The notes below the pieces were generated by a model that saw only the letters and a list, made by a program, of their open reading frames with translations, had not been told where the DNA came from and did no database searches. Positions 6,912-14,364 of a stretch of DNA of 18,105 nucleotides are shown here, one piece after another (the stretch's first letter is position 1; each line of letters starts with the position of its first letter). The stretch comes from Clostridia bacterium (GTDB taxonomy: Bacteria > Bacillota_A > Clostridia > Oscillospirales > Acutalibacteraceae), in the NCBI GenBank assembly GCA_017547865.1, contig JAFYOA010000200.1:1-18105 (forward strand). The letters run 5' to 3'. The position numbers and the translations under genes are program-made.

Positions 6912-7628
6912 TTATTCTCCTTCCGCAGATTCTGCAGAGATTTTCTTATGTTTGCGGCCGGCCGGCAGCAAAATTGCCAGCAGCGCCGCTGCACCGGGCA
7001 GCGTGCCAATGAACACCGAAGCGTAGGGGTAGAACGGCAGACTGCCAAACGCCCGGGGAATGTAATACAGCCCCAAAAAGGCCAGCCAGGTGAACAGCGC
7101 AGTGGCCGCAAACCAGGCTGCCATGGCGCTAAGCCGCGCCCAGGTGGGTACCTTAAGCAGCAGGCAAAGGTGGACCGCCGCCAGGGTGAGCAGCACCGCT
7201 GCGGCATACCAGGGATAAGCCAGCCGGTTCAGGGCGGTATACAGTCCGGTGGATTCGTTCCAGAACAGGTATTCTACGGCCTGTGCGGCAAGCTGCATGG
7301 GCCACTGCAGCAAGTAAGCCAGCAGCACCGAGCCCGCCCCGCAGCCGGCAAACACCAGCCAGGGGGTGCGCGGTTTGTGCTGCATGGTGTAGCACAGAAC
7401 AAGGGAAATTAACAGCGGCAACGCACTGAGCCCCACCGCCAGCAAAAACGCAGGCGCATAGAAGAAGATATCCAAAGAGAAGGTGAAGAACGTTTCATCT
7501 GGGTAAGGTGCACCCATGGGCCCGCGGGCAATGAGACCGAACAGGTACCACCCTGCCGTACAAAACAGCAGTGCGCCGAAGAAAAGTGCGGCAAACACCG
7601 CCGGTTTACAGCGTTTTTCGTTTTCCAT
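6912..7628 (-). CDS. Six-helix membrane protein of unknown function (paralog A)
   Basis: A 238-aa protein, first gene of the operon. Six hydrophobic segments lie at about 10-33, 57-80, 89-108, 138-158, 168-188 and 203-222, then a basic tail (AGRKHKKISAESAEGE). Text shared with the 419-aa neighbour includes LPLL.S.(I/V)LC before helix 3, PW..FA.C within it and HLC.L.K after helix 4. The ATG at 7628 was chosen over an in-frame ATG at 7679, because AAAGGAG (7646-7640) sits about 11 bases before it and the 7679 start would lie upstream of the likely transcript start. No catalytic motif is seen. Confidence 0.8.
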   Translation of the reverse strand: MENEKRCKPAVFAALFFGALLFCTAGWYLFGLIARGPMGAPYPDETFFTFSLDIFFYAPAFLLAVGLSALPLLISLVLCYTMQHKPRTPWLVFAGCGAGSVLLAYLLQWPMQLAAQAVEYLFWNESTGLYTALNRLAYPWYAAAVLLTLAAVHLCLLLKVPTWARLSAMAAWFAATALFTWLAFLGLYYIPRAFGSLPFYPYASVFIGTLPGAAALLAILLPAGRKHKKISAESAEGE

Positions 7629-7667
7629 AATAATAACAACTCCTTTGCAGGCAGGTTTGTTAGTTTG

Positions 7668-7676
7668 ATTATAGCA
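7668..7676 (-). promoter_or_regulatory. Extended -10 promoter of the membrane protein operon
   Basis: The minus strand reads TGC-TATAAT (7676-7668), a perfect -10 box with the TGn extension. The -35 region 17 bases upstream (TTTGCT) is poor, as is usual for extended -10 promoters. Transcription would start near 7661, about 33 bases before the ATG at 7628. Confidence 0.7.
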
Positions 7677-7723
7677 CACCGGGTGAAAAAAGCAAACGAA
7701 AGCGGCGAAAATACAAGGGTATC

Positions 7724-7752
7724 TTTACAAAAAAGTACATACTTGTTAGAAT
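7724..7752 (+). promoter_or_regulatory. Promoter of the small lipoprotein gene
   Basis: TTTACA (7724-7729) and TAGAAT (7747-7752) are 17 bases apart, with TGT just before the -10 box (extended -10). AGGAGGTG (7761-7768) and the ATG at 7774 follow. It is divergent from the membrane operon promoter, with the two -10 boxes about 73 bases apart. Confidence 0.75.
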
Positions 7753-7773
7753 AAAAACGAAGGAGGTGTCCGT

Positions 7774-8265
7774 ATGAAGAGATTTATTCCCTTGCTGGTG
7801 TTGTTGTTGCTTTTGTTGTGCGCCTGCGGGCAGAAAACTCCGGTGGCTTCGGAGGATGGCATTCCTTACGGGAAAATGTCGCCCATGGAACAGGATGCGG
7901 TGTCGCGCATTCAAAACGGGCAGCCCGGTGTGGATGGCAGCCCCCTGCGCAGCGCTGTACTGGTGAACGGCACCTGCTACTACGGCTATCTGCGGTATGT
8001 GGAAGACCTGACTCTTCCCACCGGTGCGAAATACGCCGGCGCCATGGTGAAGAACCGCTGTGAAGAATACACCACCCCTACCAAAAATTTGCAGGGCGAT
8101 GCAAGTCTGTGGACAACCAAAATCAAAGATGTGTATATGTACAGCGATACCCCGTATTTCCTTACGGAAAAGGGCGAGGTGCTGTACCTGGCCGAAGCGA
8201 TGACCACCGCCCCGCCGTACTACGATGACGGCCGCTGGATGCTGGAGCCGCCGGAAAGTAAATAA
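7774..8265 (+). CDS. Small predicted lipoprotein, unknown function
   Basis: A 163-aa protein, the only plus-strand gene. MKRFIPLLVLLLLLLCAC is a lipoprotein signal; lipobox L15-C16-A17-C18 predicts cleavage before C18 and anchoring on the outer face of the membrane. The mature part is about 145 residues, with no domain I can name. It contains SAVLVNGTCYYGYLRYVEDL and TPYFLTEKGEVLYLAEAM, which look like beta strands. The AGGAGGTG site 5 bases before ATG is near ideal. It is transcribed divergently from the six-helix membrane operon and converges on pgsA, sharing a bidirectional terminator with it. A functional link with the divergent operon is possible but unproven. Confidence 0.85.
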   Translation: MKRFIPLLVLLLLLLCACGQKTPVASEDGIPYGKMSPMEQDAVSRIQNGQPGVDGSPLRSAVLVNGTCYYGYLRYVEDLTLPTGAKYAGAMVKNRCEEYTTPTKNLQGDASLWTTKIKDVYMYSDTPYFLTEKGEVLYLAEAMTTAPPYYDDGRWMLEPPESK

Positions 8266-8270
8266 GCAAT

Positions 8271-8302
8271 AAAAAAGAGCCTGCATGCCGCAAGCTCTTT
8301 TT
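8271..8302. terminator. Bidirectional terminator between the small lipoprotein gene and pgsA
   Basis: AAAAAAGAGC (8271-8280) and GCTCTTTTT (8294-8302) form a stem flanked by A and T runs. The inner bases (CTGC with GCAA, one G-T pair) extend it to about 8 GC-containing pairs. It can end transcripts from both sides. Confidence 0.85.
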
Positions 8303-8309
8303 GTTTTGT

Positions 8310-8894
8310 TTAAAAATCGGTGAACAGCTTTTTGTTCTGTACCACGTAGGTCCAGCCGGAAATCAGCGTGAGCAGCACCGCAATGCCCAGCAGAACATCG
8401 CCGATGAGCAGGAACACACCGCTCCACATGCCCAGATCCAGCGCAAACACGCCGGTGAGCAGTTCGTTCAGGTACTGCAGGGCCAGCACGGTGATGATGG
8501 CCACCATCTGCGAGACGGTTTTGGCCTTGCCCCAGTTGTTGGCGGGGATGACCGTGCCGCTTTCCACCGCCAGCTGGCGAATGGCCGTGACCAGGAATTC
8601 GCGGGCCACAATGATGATGACGAACCAGGCGTTGGTAAGCCCCAGCGCCACCATGCAGATGAGGGCAGAAACCACCAGAATTTTATCGGCCAGGGGGTCC
8701 ATCAGCTTGCCGAAATTGGTGATCAGCCCGCGGGAACGGGCGATGCGGCCGTCCAGGTGGTCTGTAATGGAGGCGGCAGAGAACAGAACAAGGGCAAACA
8801 AATAGTGGTGAGGAATACCGGGCATGAGCATGAAGAACACAAAGAAGGGGACCATCACCATGCGCAGAACGGTAAGTTTATTTGGGAGATTCAT
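8310..8894 (-). CDS. pgsA: CDP-diacylglycerol-glycerol-3-phosphate 3-phosphatidyltransferase
   Basis: Integral membrane CDP-alcohol phosphatidyltransferase of 194 aa (usual family length). It joins CDP-diacylglycerol and glycerol-3-phosphate to phosphatidylglycerol-phosphate, the committed step to phosphatidylglycerol and cardiolipin. The signature D-x2-D-G-x2-A-R-x8-G-x3-D-x3-D is complete: D45, D48, G49, A52, R53, G62, D66 and D70. The opening MNLPNKLTVLRMVMVPFFV is characteristic of PgsA. Several hydrophobic helices follow. It lies 14 bases after rimO, and its transcript ends at the bidirectional terminator. The exact alcohol substrate is inferred from family resemblance. Confidence 0.92.
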   Translation of the reverse strand: MNLPNKLTVLRMVMVPFFVFFMLMPGIPHHYLFALVLFSAASITDHLDGRIARSRGLITNFGKLMDPLADKILVVSALICMVALGLTNAWFVIIIVAREFLVTAIRQLAVESGTVIPANNWGKAKTVSQMVAIITVLALQYLNELLTGVFALDLGMWSGVFLLIGDVLLGIAVLLTLISGWTYVVQNKKLFTDF

Positions 8895-8908
8895 AACGCG
8901 CTCCTTTC

Positions 8909-10243
8909 TTAAAGAGCGACGGTGCCGAACAGGTCGCCGTCAATGGCGGAATCGATGAGAACAGGCACCATGCTGCCGAAGACCAGCTTGCCGGCTTCCG
9001 GTTTTTCAATGAATACCTTGCCGTCGATGTCCGGGGCATCCATGGCGCTGCGGCCAAAGTAGCACTCGGCGTAGCGGTCAAAGCCTTCCACCAGTACTTC
9101 CATGGTCTGGCCCACAAACTGCTCGCTCTGCTCTTCCTGAATGACCATCTGGGTTTCCATGATGTACTCGGCGCGCTGCTCTTTTACCTCTTCGTCAATC
9201 TGCTCCGGCAAACGGGCGGCGGGGGTGTTTTCTTCCTGAGAATAAGCGAAGCAGCCCATGCGGTCAAACTTGATCTCCTTCACAAATTCGGCCAGCTCGG
9301 TGAAATCCTCTTCGGTCTCGCCGGGGAAGCCGGTGATGAAGGTGGTGCGCAGGGTAAGGCCGGGAATGCGGGCGCGCATTTTTTCAATCAGCGCGGTAAG
9401 AGAGGCGCGGTCGCCATGGCGGCCCATGCGCTTCAGCACCTTGCCGCTGGCGTGCTGCAGGGGCAGGTCTACGTATTTTACGATCTTCTCTTCGGAAGCG
9501 ATCACATCGATGAGCTCATCGGTGAAGCAATCCGGGTAGCAGTAGAGGATACGCAACCAGCGCAGGCCATCCAGCTTGCACAGTTCTTTCAGAAGAGCAG
9601 GCAGCTTGTATTCGCCGTACAGGTCAATGCCGTAGCGGGTGGTGTCCTGGGCGATGAGGATCAGTTCCTTGGCGCCGTCTTCCACCAAAGCGCGGGCTTC
9701 TTCCACAATGCCTTCCATGGGCCGGCTGCGGAAACCGCCGCGGATCATGGGAATGGCACAGTAGGTGCAGTTGTTGTCGCAGCCTTCTGCAACTTTAATG
9801 TAAGCAAAATAACTGGGGGTGGAAAGCTCGCGGGCGCCATCCAGAGGCATCTGCAGCTTATCCGGGAAAGCCGTGGTTTTCTTGCCCTTCAGCACTTCGC
9901 CGATCCACTTGGCGATTTCGGCGTTGGCGCCAATGCCGAACACGCCGTCCACTTCGGGGATCTCTTTCATAATTTCATCCTGGAAGCGCTCGGCCAGGCA
10001 GCCGGTGACCACGATCTTCTGAATGCGGCCCTCCTTTTTCAGCTGGCACAGTTCCAGAATTTCATCGATGGATTCTTTTTGCGCGGTGGCAATAAAACCG
10101 CAGGTGTTTACAATGGCCACATCGGCCAGGGCAGCGTCGTCGCTCAGTTCATACCCGGCGGCTTTCAGCGAAGCCATCAGCATTTCGCCGTCCACCTGGT
10201 TTTTGGCGCAGCCCAGCTGCACCATACCTACTTTGATCGCCAT
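8909..10243 (-). CDS. rimO: Ribosomal protein S12 methylthiotransferase RimO
   Basis: Radical-SAM enzyme that adds a methylthio group to an aspartate of ribosomal protein S12. At 444 aa it has the usual length. The N-terminal MTTase domain has the three cluster cysteines C12 (LGCAKNQVDGE), C48 (NTCGF) and C82 (VTGCLAERF). The radical-SAM motif C155-x3-C159-x2-C162 is in EGCDNNCTYCAIP, and a TRAM-like domain occupies roughly the last 65 residues. The GCAKNxVD form marks RimO rather than MiaB. AAAGGAA lies upstream of the ATG at 10243. It sits 54 bases after recX in the recA-recX-rimO-pgsA run. Confidence 0.95.
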   Translation of the reverse strand: MAIKVGMVQLGCAKNQVDGEMLMASLKAAGYELSDDAALADVAIVNTCGFIATAQKESIDEILELCQLKKEGRIQKIVVTGCLAERFQDEIMKEIPEVDGVFGIGANAEIAKWIGEVLKGKKTTAFPDKLQMPLDGARELSTPSYFAYIKVAEGCDNNCTYCAIPMIRGGFRSRPMEGIVEEARALVEDGAKELILIAQDTTRYGIDLYGEYKLPALLKELCKLDGLRWLRILYCYPDCFTDELIDVIASEEKIVKYVDLPLQHASGKVLKRMGRHGDRASLTALIEKMRARIPGLTLRTTFITGFPGETEEDFTELAEFVKEIKFDRMGCFAYSQEENTPAARLPEQIDEEVKEQRAEYIMETQMVIQEEQSEQFVGQTMEVLVEGFDRYAECYFGRSAMDAPDIDGKVFIEKPEAGKLVFGSMVPVLIDSAIDGDLFGTVAL

Positions 10244-10297
10244 GGGGATCGTTCCTTTCGTTTTATATGGGAAACAGCCGGGAAATATGCGGCTGTA

Positions 10298-10912
10298 TCA
10301 TTCTTCTTCTGCCTCTTCCGCGCGGTCGCGCAGAACAGCACGGATGTCATCGTACCCGTAGCCCATGCGCTGCAGGGCAGCCACAGCACGGCGGCGGGTC
10401 TTTTCGTCTGCAATCACCGGGAAACGCCGGTCTAGAAAATCGGCAATGACTTCCCGGGGGTCCTGCCACACCTCGGCGGCCGCGGCTTCGGCCGTGTCTT
10501 TGTCTATGCCTTTTGCGGCCAGCTCCTGCCGAATGCGCCGGGGGGCGAATTGCTTGCGGGTGGCCAGCATGCGGGCGTAGTCTGCCGCATAGGCTTCGTC
10601 GTTCACCAGGCCCAGGTCTTCCATACGCTGGGCGGTGGCTTCGGCCAGTTCGGCGGGCACTTCCTCCCGCAGGCGGTCGGTCAGTTCTTTTTTGGTGCGG
10701 CTGCGGTATTCCAGGAGGTACAGAGCTTTTTCGCCGGCCCGGTGGGCGTTGCTTTTCTGCACCAGTTCCTGCAGGTCTTCATCGGTAATGTGCATGCCCG
10801 GGCGCACGCCTTCTGCCTCCAGGGTGAAGGTGTCCAGCTTCATGGCGGGCTCACCGTCGATGTATACCATGGAAAGCCGCTTGCGCACCGGCCGAATGTC
10901 GGTGATTTCCAT
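10298..10912 (-). CDS. recX: RecA regulatory protein RecX
   Basis: A 204-aa protein of three-helix repeats that binds RecA filaments and modulates their activity. Family features include ALYLLEYRSRTKKELTDRL, MEDLGLVNDEAYAADYARML, RKQFAPRRIRQELAAKGI and RRAVAALQRMGYGYDDIRAVL. The ATG at 10912 overlaps the recA stop codon by one base (TGATG), so translation is probably coupled to recA. A TTG one codon earlier is also in frame but less likely. The position directly downstream of recA is classic for recX. Confidence 0.93.
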   Translation of the reverse strand: MEITDIRPVRKRLSMVYIDGEPAMKLDTFTLEAEGVRPGMHITDEDLQELVQKSNAHRAGEKALYLLEYRSRTKKELTDRLREEVPAELAEATAQRMEDLGLVNDEAYAADYARMLATRKQFAPRRIRQELAAKGIDKDTAEAAAAEVWQDPREVIADFLDRRFPVIADEKTRRRAVAALQRMGYGYDDIRAVLRDRAEEAEEE

Positions 10913-12033
10913 CAATCATCCACCGTAATGTCGATGTCTTTCTTGGAAACACGGGAGGGCTTCTTTTCTTCTGCCGGAGCGGCGGGAGCCACCGGGGCGG
11001 CCACAGGTTTTACGCCGGTGGCTGCGGTTTTTTCGGGTTTGTCGTTCAGGTGCAGCATGGCATCGCGCACTTTGGCTTCCACTTCGGCAAACATCTCCGG
11101 GCTTTTGCCCAGCAGTTCGCGCACGTTATCGCGGCCCTGGCCCAGGCGGGTGCCGTTGTAAGAGAACCACGCACCGCTCTTCTGAATGATCTCCAGCTTC
11201 ACGGCCATATCCAGCAGTTCGCCATCGCGGGAAATGCCCTTGCCGTAGAGTACGTCGAATTCAGCCTCGCGGAAAGGCGGGGACACTTTATTCTTTACGA
11301 CCTTGGCGCGAGTGCGGGAGCCAACGACTTCGCCGCCCACCTTCAGGGTCTCGATCTTGCGGATATCGATACGCACGGAGGCGTAGAACTTAAGGGCACG
11401 GCCGCCGGGGGTCACTTCCGGGTTGCCGTACATAACGCCCACCTTTTCACGCAGCTGGTTGATGAAAATGGCCACGCAGTTTGACTTGCTGATGGCGCCG
11501 GCCAGTTTGCGCATGGCCTGGGACATAAGACGAGCCTGCAGACCCACGTGACTGTCGCCCATTTCGCCTTCGATTTCCGCACGGGGAACCAGCGCGGCGA
11601 CGGAGTCCACCACGATGATATCCAGGGCGTTGGAGCGCACCAGGGCTTCGGTGATTTCCAGGGCCTGCTCACCGGTATCGGGCTGGGAGACCAGCAGGGA
11701 ATCGATATCAACACCCAGGTTGCCGGCGTACACCGGATCCAGGGCGTGTTCTACGTCGATAAAAGCAGCGTTGCCGCCCAGTTTCTGGGCTTCGGCAATG
11801 CAGTGCAGGGCCAGGGTGGTTTTACCGGAAGATTCCGGGCCGTAAACTTCCACAATACGGCCGCGGGGCACACCACCAATGCCAAGAGCCATATCCAGGC
11901 AAATGGAACCGGTGGAAATGGCATCCACCTGCATGGCGGCGTTCTGGCCAAGGCGCATAACGGCGCCTTCACCGAACTGCTTGCGGATTTGGGCAAGCGC
12001 TGTATCTAAAGCTTTGATCTTGTCATCTGCCAT
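10912..12033 (-). CDS. recA: Recombinase RecA
   Basis: DNA-dependent ATPase that forms filaments on single-stranded DNA, carries out strand exchange and triggers LexA self-cleavage. At 373 aa it is within family range. Visible are Walker A GPESSGKT (65-72), catalytic E95 in FIDVEHALD, Walker [13 protein letters not shown] (D143), the loop 1 segment [20 protein letters not shown], and loop 2 [21 protein letters not shown]. The C-terminal tail is rich in Ala/Pro/Lys and ends in acidic DITVDD. A GAGAGG site precedes the ATG. It is first in recA-recX-rimO-pgsA and lies below a 420-base non-coding region with hairpins. I found no convincing LexA box. Confidence 0.98.
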   Translation of the reverse strand: MADDKIKALDTALAQIRKQFGEGAVMRLGQNAAMQVDAISTGSICLDMALGIGGVPRGRIVEVYGPESSGKTTLALHCIAEAQKLGGNAAFIDVEHALDPVYAGNLGVDIDSLLVSQPDTGEQALEITEALVRSNALDIIVVDSVAALVPRAEIEGEMGDSHVGLQARLMSQAMRKLAGAISKSNCVAIFINQLREKVGVMYGNPEVTPGGRALKFYASVRIDIRKIETLKVGGEVVGSRTRAKVVKNKVSPPFREAEFDVLYGKGISRDGELLDMAVKLEIIQKSGAWFSYNGTRLGQGRDNVRELLGKSPEMFAEVEAKVRDAMLHLNDKPEKTAATGVKPVAAPVAPAAPAEEKKPSRVSKKDIDITVDD

Positions 12034-12119
12034 GGTAAATAACCTCTCTTTTGAACAAATATAGAAAAAGAATACGTTACAGGGAATGTAAAAACTGCGA
12101 GTTCTCGGTAGAGTGATCT

Positions 12120-12290
12120 TGTGCGGTGAACCTTATCGGTTTTTTGGCTCCATGTGCTCAGGCCGCACAGGCCCACCCTTTCTTGGCGAAAAGAAAGGGT
12201 GCAAAGATTCGCATAAGAGGGGCACCCTTCCGACGGGTTCCCCTCTTACGAATCACCCCTCCGCCAGCGGCCAAAGGGTGCTCCCTTTGG
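12120..12290. repeat. Chain of strong hairpins upstream of recA (dispersed-repeat-like)
   Basis: There are three near-perfect hairpins in a row. (a) 12174-12184 pairs with 12191-12201, 11 bp (CACCCTTTCTT), six-base loop. (b) 12206-12211, 12214-12222 and 12224-12227 pair with 12235-12238, 12240-12248 and 12249-12254: 19 pairs with one mismatch and a CA bulge, seven-base loop. (c) CCAAAGGG (12271-12278) pairs with CCCTTTGG (12283-12290), loop TGCT. An outer TGTGCGG (12120-12126) pairs with CCGCACA (12163-12169). The pattern resembles multi-hairpin intergenic repeats of Oscillospiraceae, but it could also be a structured RNA. Confidence 0.6.
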
Positions 12291-12420
12291 AAACCCCGTG
12301 CTTGTTTATTGCTTTCTTTTCGTTATGGAGAAAAGAATAATTATGTTTTCTTTCGTTGCAATATCATGCAAACTGTGAAAAGCGATTGAATAAATGCAGC
12401 TTTGTTACGGTTATGCTCCT

Positions 12421-12449
12421 ATTATACAGAATCCATCGGCGAAAAGCAA
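12421..12449 (-). promoter_or_regulatory. Candidate promoter toward recA
   Basis: On the minus strand TTGCTT (12449-12444), 17 bases, then a perfect TATAAT (12426-12421), starting 4 bases after the prmC stop codon. A transcript from here would begin near 12414 and carry a leader of about 380 bases, with all the hairpins, before recA. The -35 match is only 3 of 6, so this is moderate evidence. Confidence 0.5.
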
Positions 12450-12453
12450 TATT

Positions 12454-13317
12454 TCAGTAAAATTTTTCGAACATCCGTTCGCCAAATACCACTCGATCCA
12501 GCCCGGCAAAGTCCTGTTCCACACGGGCAGAAAAGCCGGCGGCACGGAACAAAGCGGCCACGGCCTCTCCCTGGTCTTCGCCGATCTCCACTGCCAAAAT
12601 ACCGCCGGGTCGCAGCTTAGGTGCCCAGTGGGTGAGAATGGCGCGGTAAAACACCAGTCCGTCTTCGCCGCCATCCAGGGCAAGGGCGGGTTCCTGCTGC
12701 ACTTCGGCCTGCAGGCCGGGCAACTCATCGCTGGCAATGTAAGGGGGATTGGAGAGGATAAAATCCAGCGATTTTTCCACAATTTCTTCTGCGAATGTGG
12801 AAGAAAGCACGTCGCCCATCACCAGGGTCACAGCGTTTTCGCCGTAGGTTTCTATATTCTTTTTGCAGTAGGCCGCCGCTTCTTCCGAGATTTCCACCGC
12901 GGTGACTGCTGCGTTGGGGCACAGGCGGTGCAGCCCAAGGGCCACCGCGCCGGTGCCGGCACACAGGTCCAGCCCATGGCAGGGGGCATTTCCCAGTGCG
13001 TTGGCGGTGGTTTGGCACAGCAATTCCGTTTCTTCCCGGGGGCAAAGCACGCCCGGGCCGGTGCAAAGCTGCATATCCATAAATTCCCAGGTGCCCAGTA
13101 TGTACTGCAGCGGTTCACGCTGTTCGCGCCGGGCCACCAGGGTGAGAAATTCTTCTTCTTTTTGTGTTTCTGCGGGTTTGTCTCCCTGCAAAAGCAGGGC
13201 GCCCCGGTCTATGCCGAATACCAATTCCATCAGGGCGGCGGCATCGAAGGCGGGGGAGTCGATCTCTGCCCGGGCAAAGCGGCCGCGGGCCAGATTATAC
13301 AGTTCCCGCAGGGTCAT
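12454..13317 (-). CDS. prmC: Peptide chain release factor N5-glutamine methyltransferase
   Basis: Methylates the glutamine of the GGQ motif in release factors RF1 and RF2, using S-adenosylmethionine. The 287-aa protein has an N-terminal helical domain (1-85, with REPLQYILGTWEF at 68-80), PGVLCPREETELL at 88-100, the SAM-binding DLCAGTGAVAL at 117-127, and the catalytic NPPY at 190-193. QEPALALDGGEDGL is another family hallmark. The ATG at 13317 overlaps the stop codon of the upstream yqhQ-like gene by four bases (ATGA). The frame stays open further upstream, but that part overlaps the neighbour and lacks family similarity. The usual 'PRPETE' reads PREETE here, a minor change. Confidence 0.94.
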   Translation of the reverse strand: MTLRELYNLARGRFARAEIDSPAFDAAALMELVFGIDRGALLLQGDKPAETQKEEEFLTLVARREQREPLQYILGTWEFMDMQLCTGPGVLCPREETELLCQTTANALGNAPCHGLDLCAGTGAVALGLHRLCPNAAVTAVEISEEAAAYCKKNIETYGENAVTLVMGDVLSSTFAEEIVEKSLDFILSNPPYIASDELPGLQAEVQQEPALALDGGEDGLVFYRAILTHWAPKLRPGGILAVEIGEDQGEAVAALFRAAGFSARVEQDFAGLDRVVFGERMFEKFY

Positions 13318-14246
13318 TTCACCAGGTCCTCGCCGTTTTCGGGAATCACCATTTCCATAGCGGCAATGGCGGCTTCGATCATTTTGTCGTCGGGTTCCAG
13401 CACGGTGAGGCGCTGCACCCACAGGCCGGGGGTGGCAATGAGACGGGTAAGCCAGTTGTTGTGGCGGCCGCAGATCTTGATGAGTTCGTAACCCAGACCC
13501 ATGGTGACCGGGATGAGCAGCAGCTTAACGCCGGTGCGCAGGAAAGGATTGGTAAAGGGAATGAACAGGCCTACCACAATGCCCACCAGCAGAGAAAGCA
13601 TGAGGAAGCTGGTGCCGCAGCGGGGGTGGAAACGGGACTGCTTGCGCACGTTTTCCACGGTGAGGGACAGTTCGTTTTCGTAGCAGAAAATGGTTTTGTG
13701 TTCGGCGCCGTGGAACTGGAAAGTGCGGCGCACGTCTTTCATCAAAGCGCACAAGGCTACATACGCCAGGAAAATGGCAATGCGCAGCACGCCCTCGAAG
13801 GCAGAGCGCCAGGGGCCCAGAACACCGCCGGTCAGGTAATCGATGCCGTTGAACAGCACGGTGGGCAAAAACAGGAACAGCACCAGTGCCAGCAGCAGCC
13901 CCAGCACCAGGGCAATGCCGGTGATGAGATCGGAAATTTTGGCGCCGAATTTTTTGATCAGCCAGGCTTCGAATTTGCCGGGTTCCTCTTCTTCGCCGTC
14001 CAGGTATTTATCGGCAGAGATATTCAGCATTTTCATGCCGTTGGCCAAAGAATCGTACAGGGCAACGGTGCCCCGCAGAATGGGAATATTGAGCCATTTA
14101 TGTTTTTGCAGCAGAAAATTCATTTCAAACGTTTCTGCAGATACATTTCCGTTTTTGTCAACGAAGGCGGCGGCGGTCGTTTTGGGGCCGCGCATCATAA
14201 TGCCCTCAATCAGGGCCTGTCCGCCGATGGAAGTGATTTTTGCCAT
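13314..14246 (-). CDS. DUF1385 (YqhQ-like) membrane protein
   Basis: A 310-aa protein of the DUF1385 family, represented by Bacillus subtilis YqhQ, whose biochemical role is not known to me. It starts with GGQALIEGIMMRGP, has membrane helices near 108-132, 152-170 and 213-232 plus one near 240-258, and keeps the conserved signatures FHGAEHKT (178-185) and HPRCGTSF (207-214), whose His and Cys residues suggest a metal site. AAAAAGGAG precedes the ATG at 14246. The four-base overlap with prmC matches the frequent DUF1385-prmC pairing in Clostridia, and suggests co-expression rather than a shared reaction. Confidence 0.92.
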   Translation of the reverse strand: MAKITSIGGQALIEGIMMRGPKTTAAAFVDKNGNVSAETFEMNFLLQKHKWLNIPILRGTVALYDSLANGMKMLNISADKYLDGEEEEPGKFEAWLIKKFGAKISDLITGIALVLGLLLALVLFLFLPTVLFNGIDYLTGGVLGPWRSAFEGVLRIAIFLAYVALCALMKDVRRTFQFHGAEHKTIFCYENELSLTVENVRKQSRFHPRCGTSFLMLSLLVGIVVGLFIPFTNPFLRTGVKLLLIPVTMGLGYELIKICGRHNNWLTRLIATPGLWVQRLTVLEPDDKMIEAAIAAMEMVIPENGEDLVK

Positions 14247-14364
14247 GGTTTTCTCCTTTTTAAGTAATTAAAATGAAAGCCTGGTAATGGAAAAGCTTTG
14301 TCCACTTTATTCTACACGATTTTCCGGCGCAATTCTTGCATTCTGTGTGAACAAGCCGGGAAAA

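Larger units (their letters stand above)
12034..12453. other. Non-coding region between prmC and recA
   Basis: This 420-base gap holds a promoter-like site facing recA (12421-12449), about 130 bases of AT-rich sequence, a chain of hairpins (12120-12290) and an AT-rich stretch ending in the recA ribosome binding site. No open frame here looks like a gene. No canonical terminator for prmC is seen, since none of the hairpins is followed by a T run on the minus strand. Confidence 0.7.

Noticed and set aside
5085..7412. A 775-codon open frame on the plus strand opposite the membrane protein operon.
   Set aside because: It is rich in Gln, His, Gly and Arg, as expected from the antisense of GC-rich hydrophobic codons. 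It lacks a ribosome binding site, and three well-formed membrane proteins lie on the other strand.
10274..10296. A hairpin (ACAGCCG/CGGCTGT) just after the recX stop codon as a terminator.
   Set aside because: Seven pairs with a nine-base loop, followed only by TTTCCC, so no real T run. It could be a weak attenuator, but recX-rimO read-through seems likely.
12085..12112. A possible LexA/SOS box (GAACTCGCAGTT) upstream of recA.
   Set aside because: The Gram-positive box GAAC-N4-GTTC is not met; the second half is shifted by one base and ends in T. Too degenerate to call.
14309..14314. A TAGAAT box as the yqhQ-prmC promoter.
   Set aside because: No acceptable -35 box at 16-18 bases and no TGn extension, so it is indistinguishable from chance in AT-rich sequence.
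14320..14364. An imperfect stem (TTTTCC.GGC/GCCGGAAAA) after the kinase gene as a terminator.
   Set aside because: The loop is about 26 bases, the stem is bulged and no T run follows on the minus strand.
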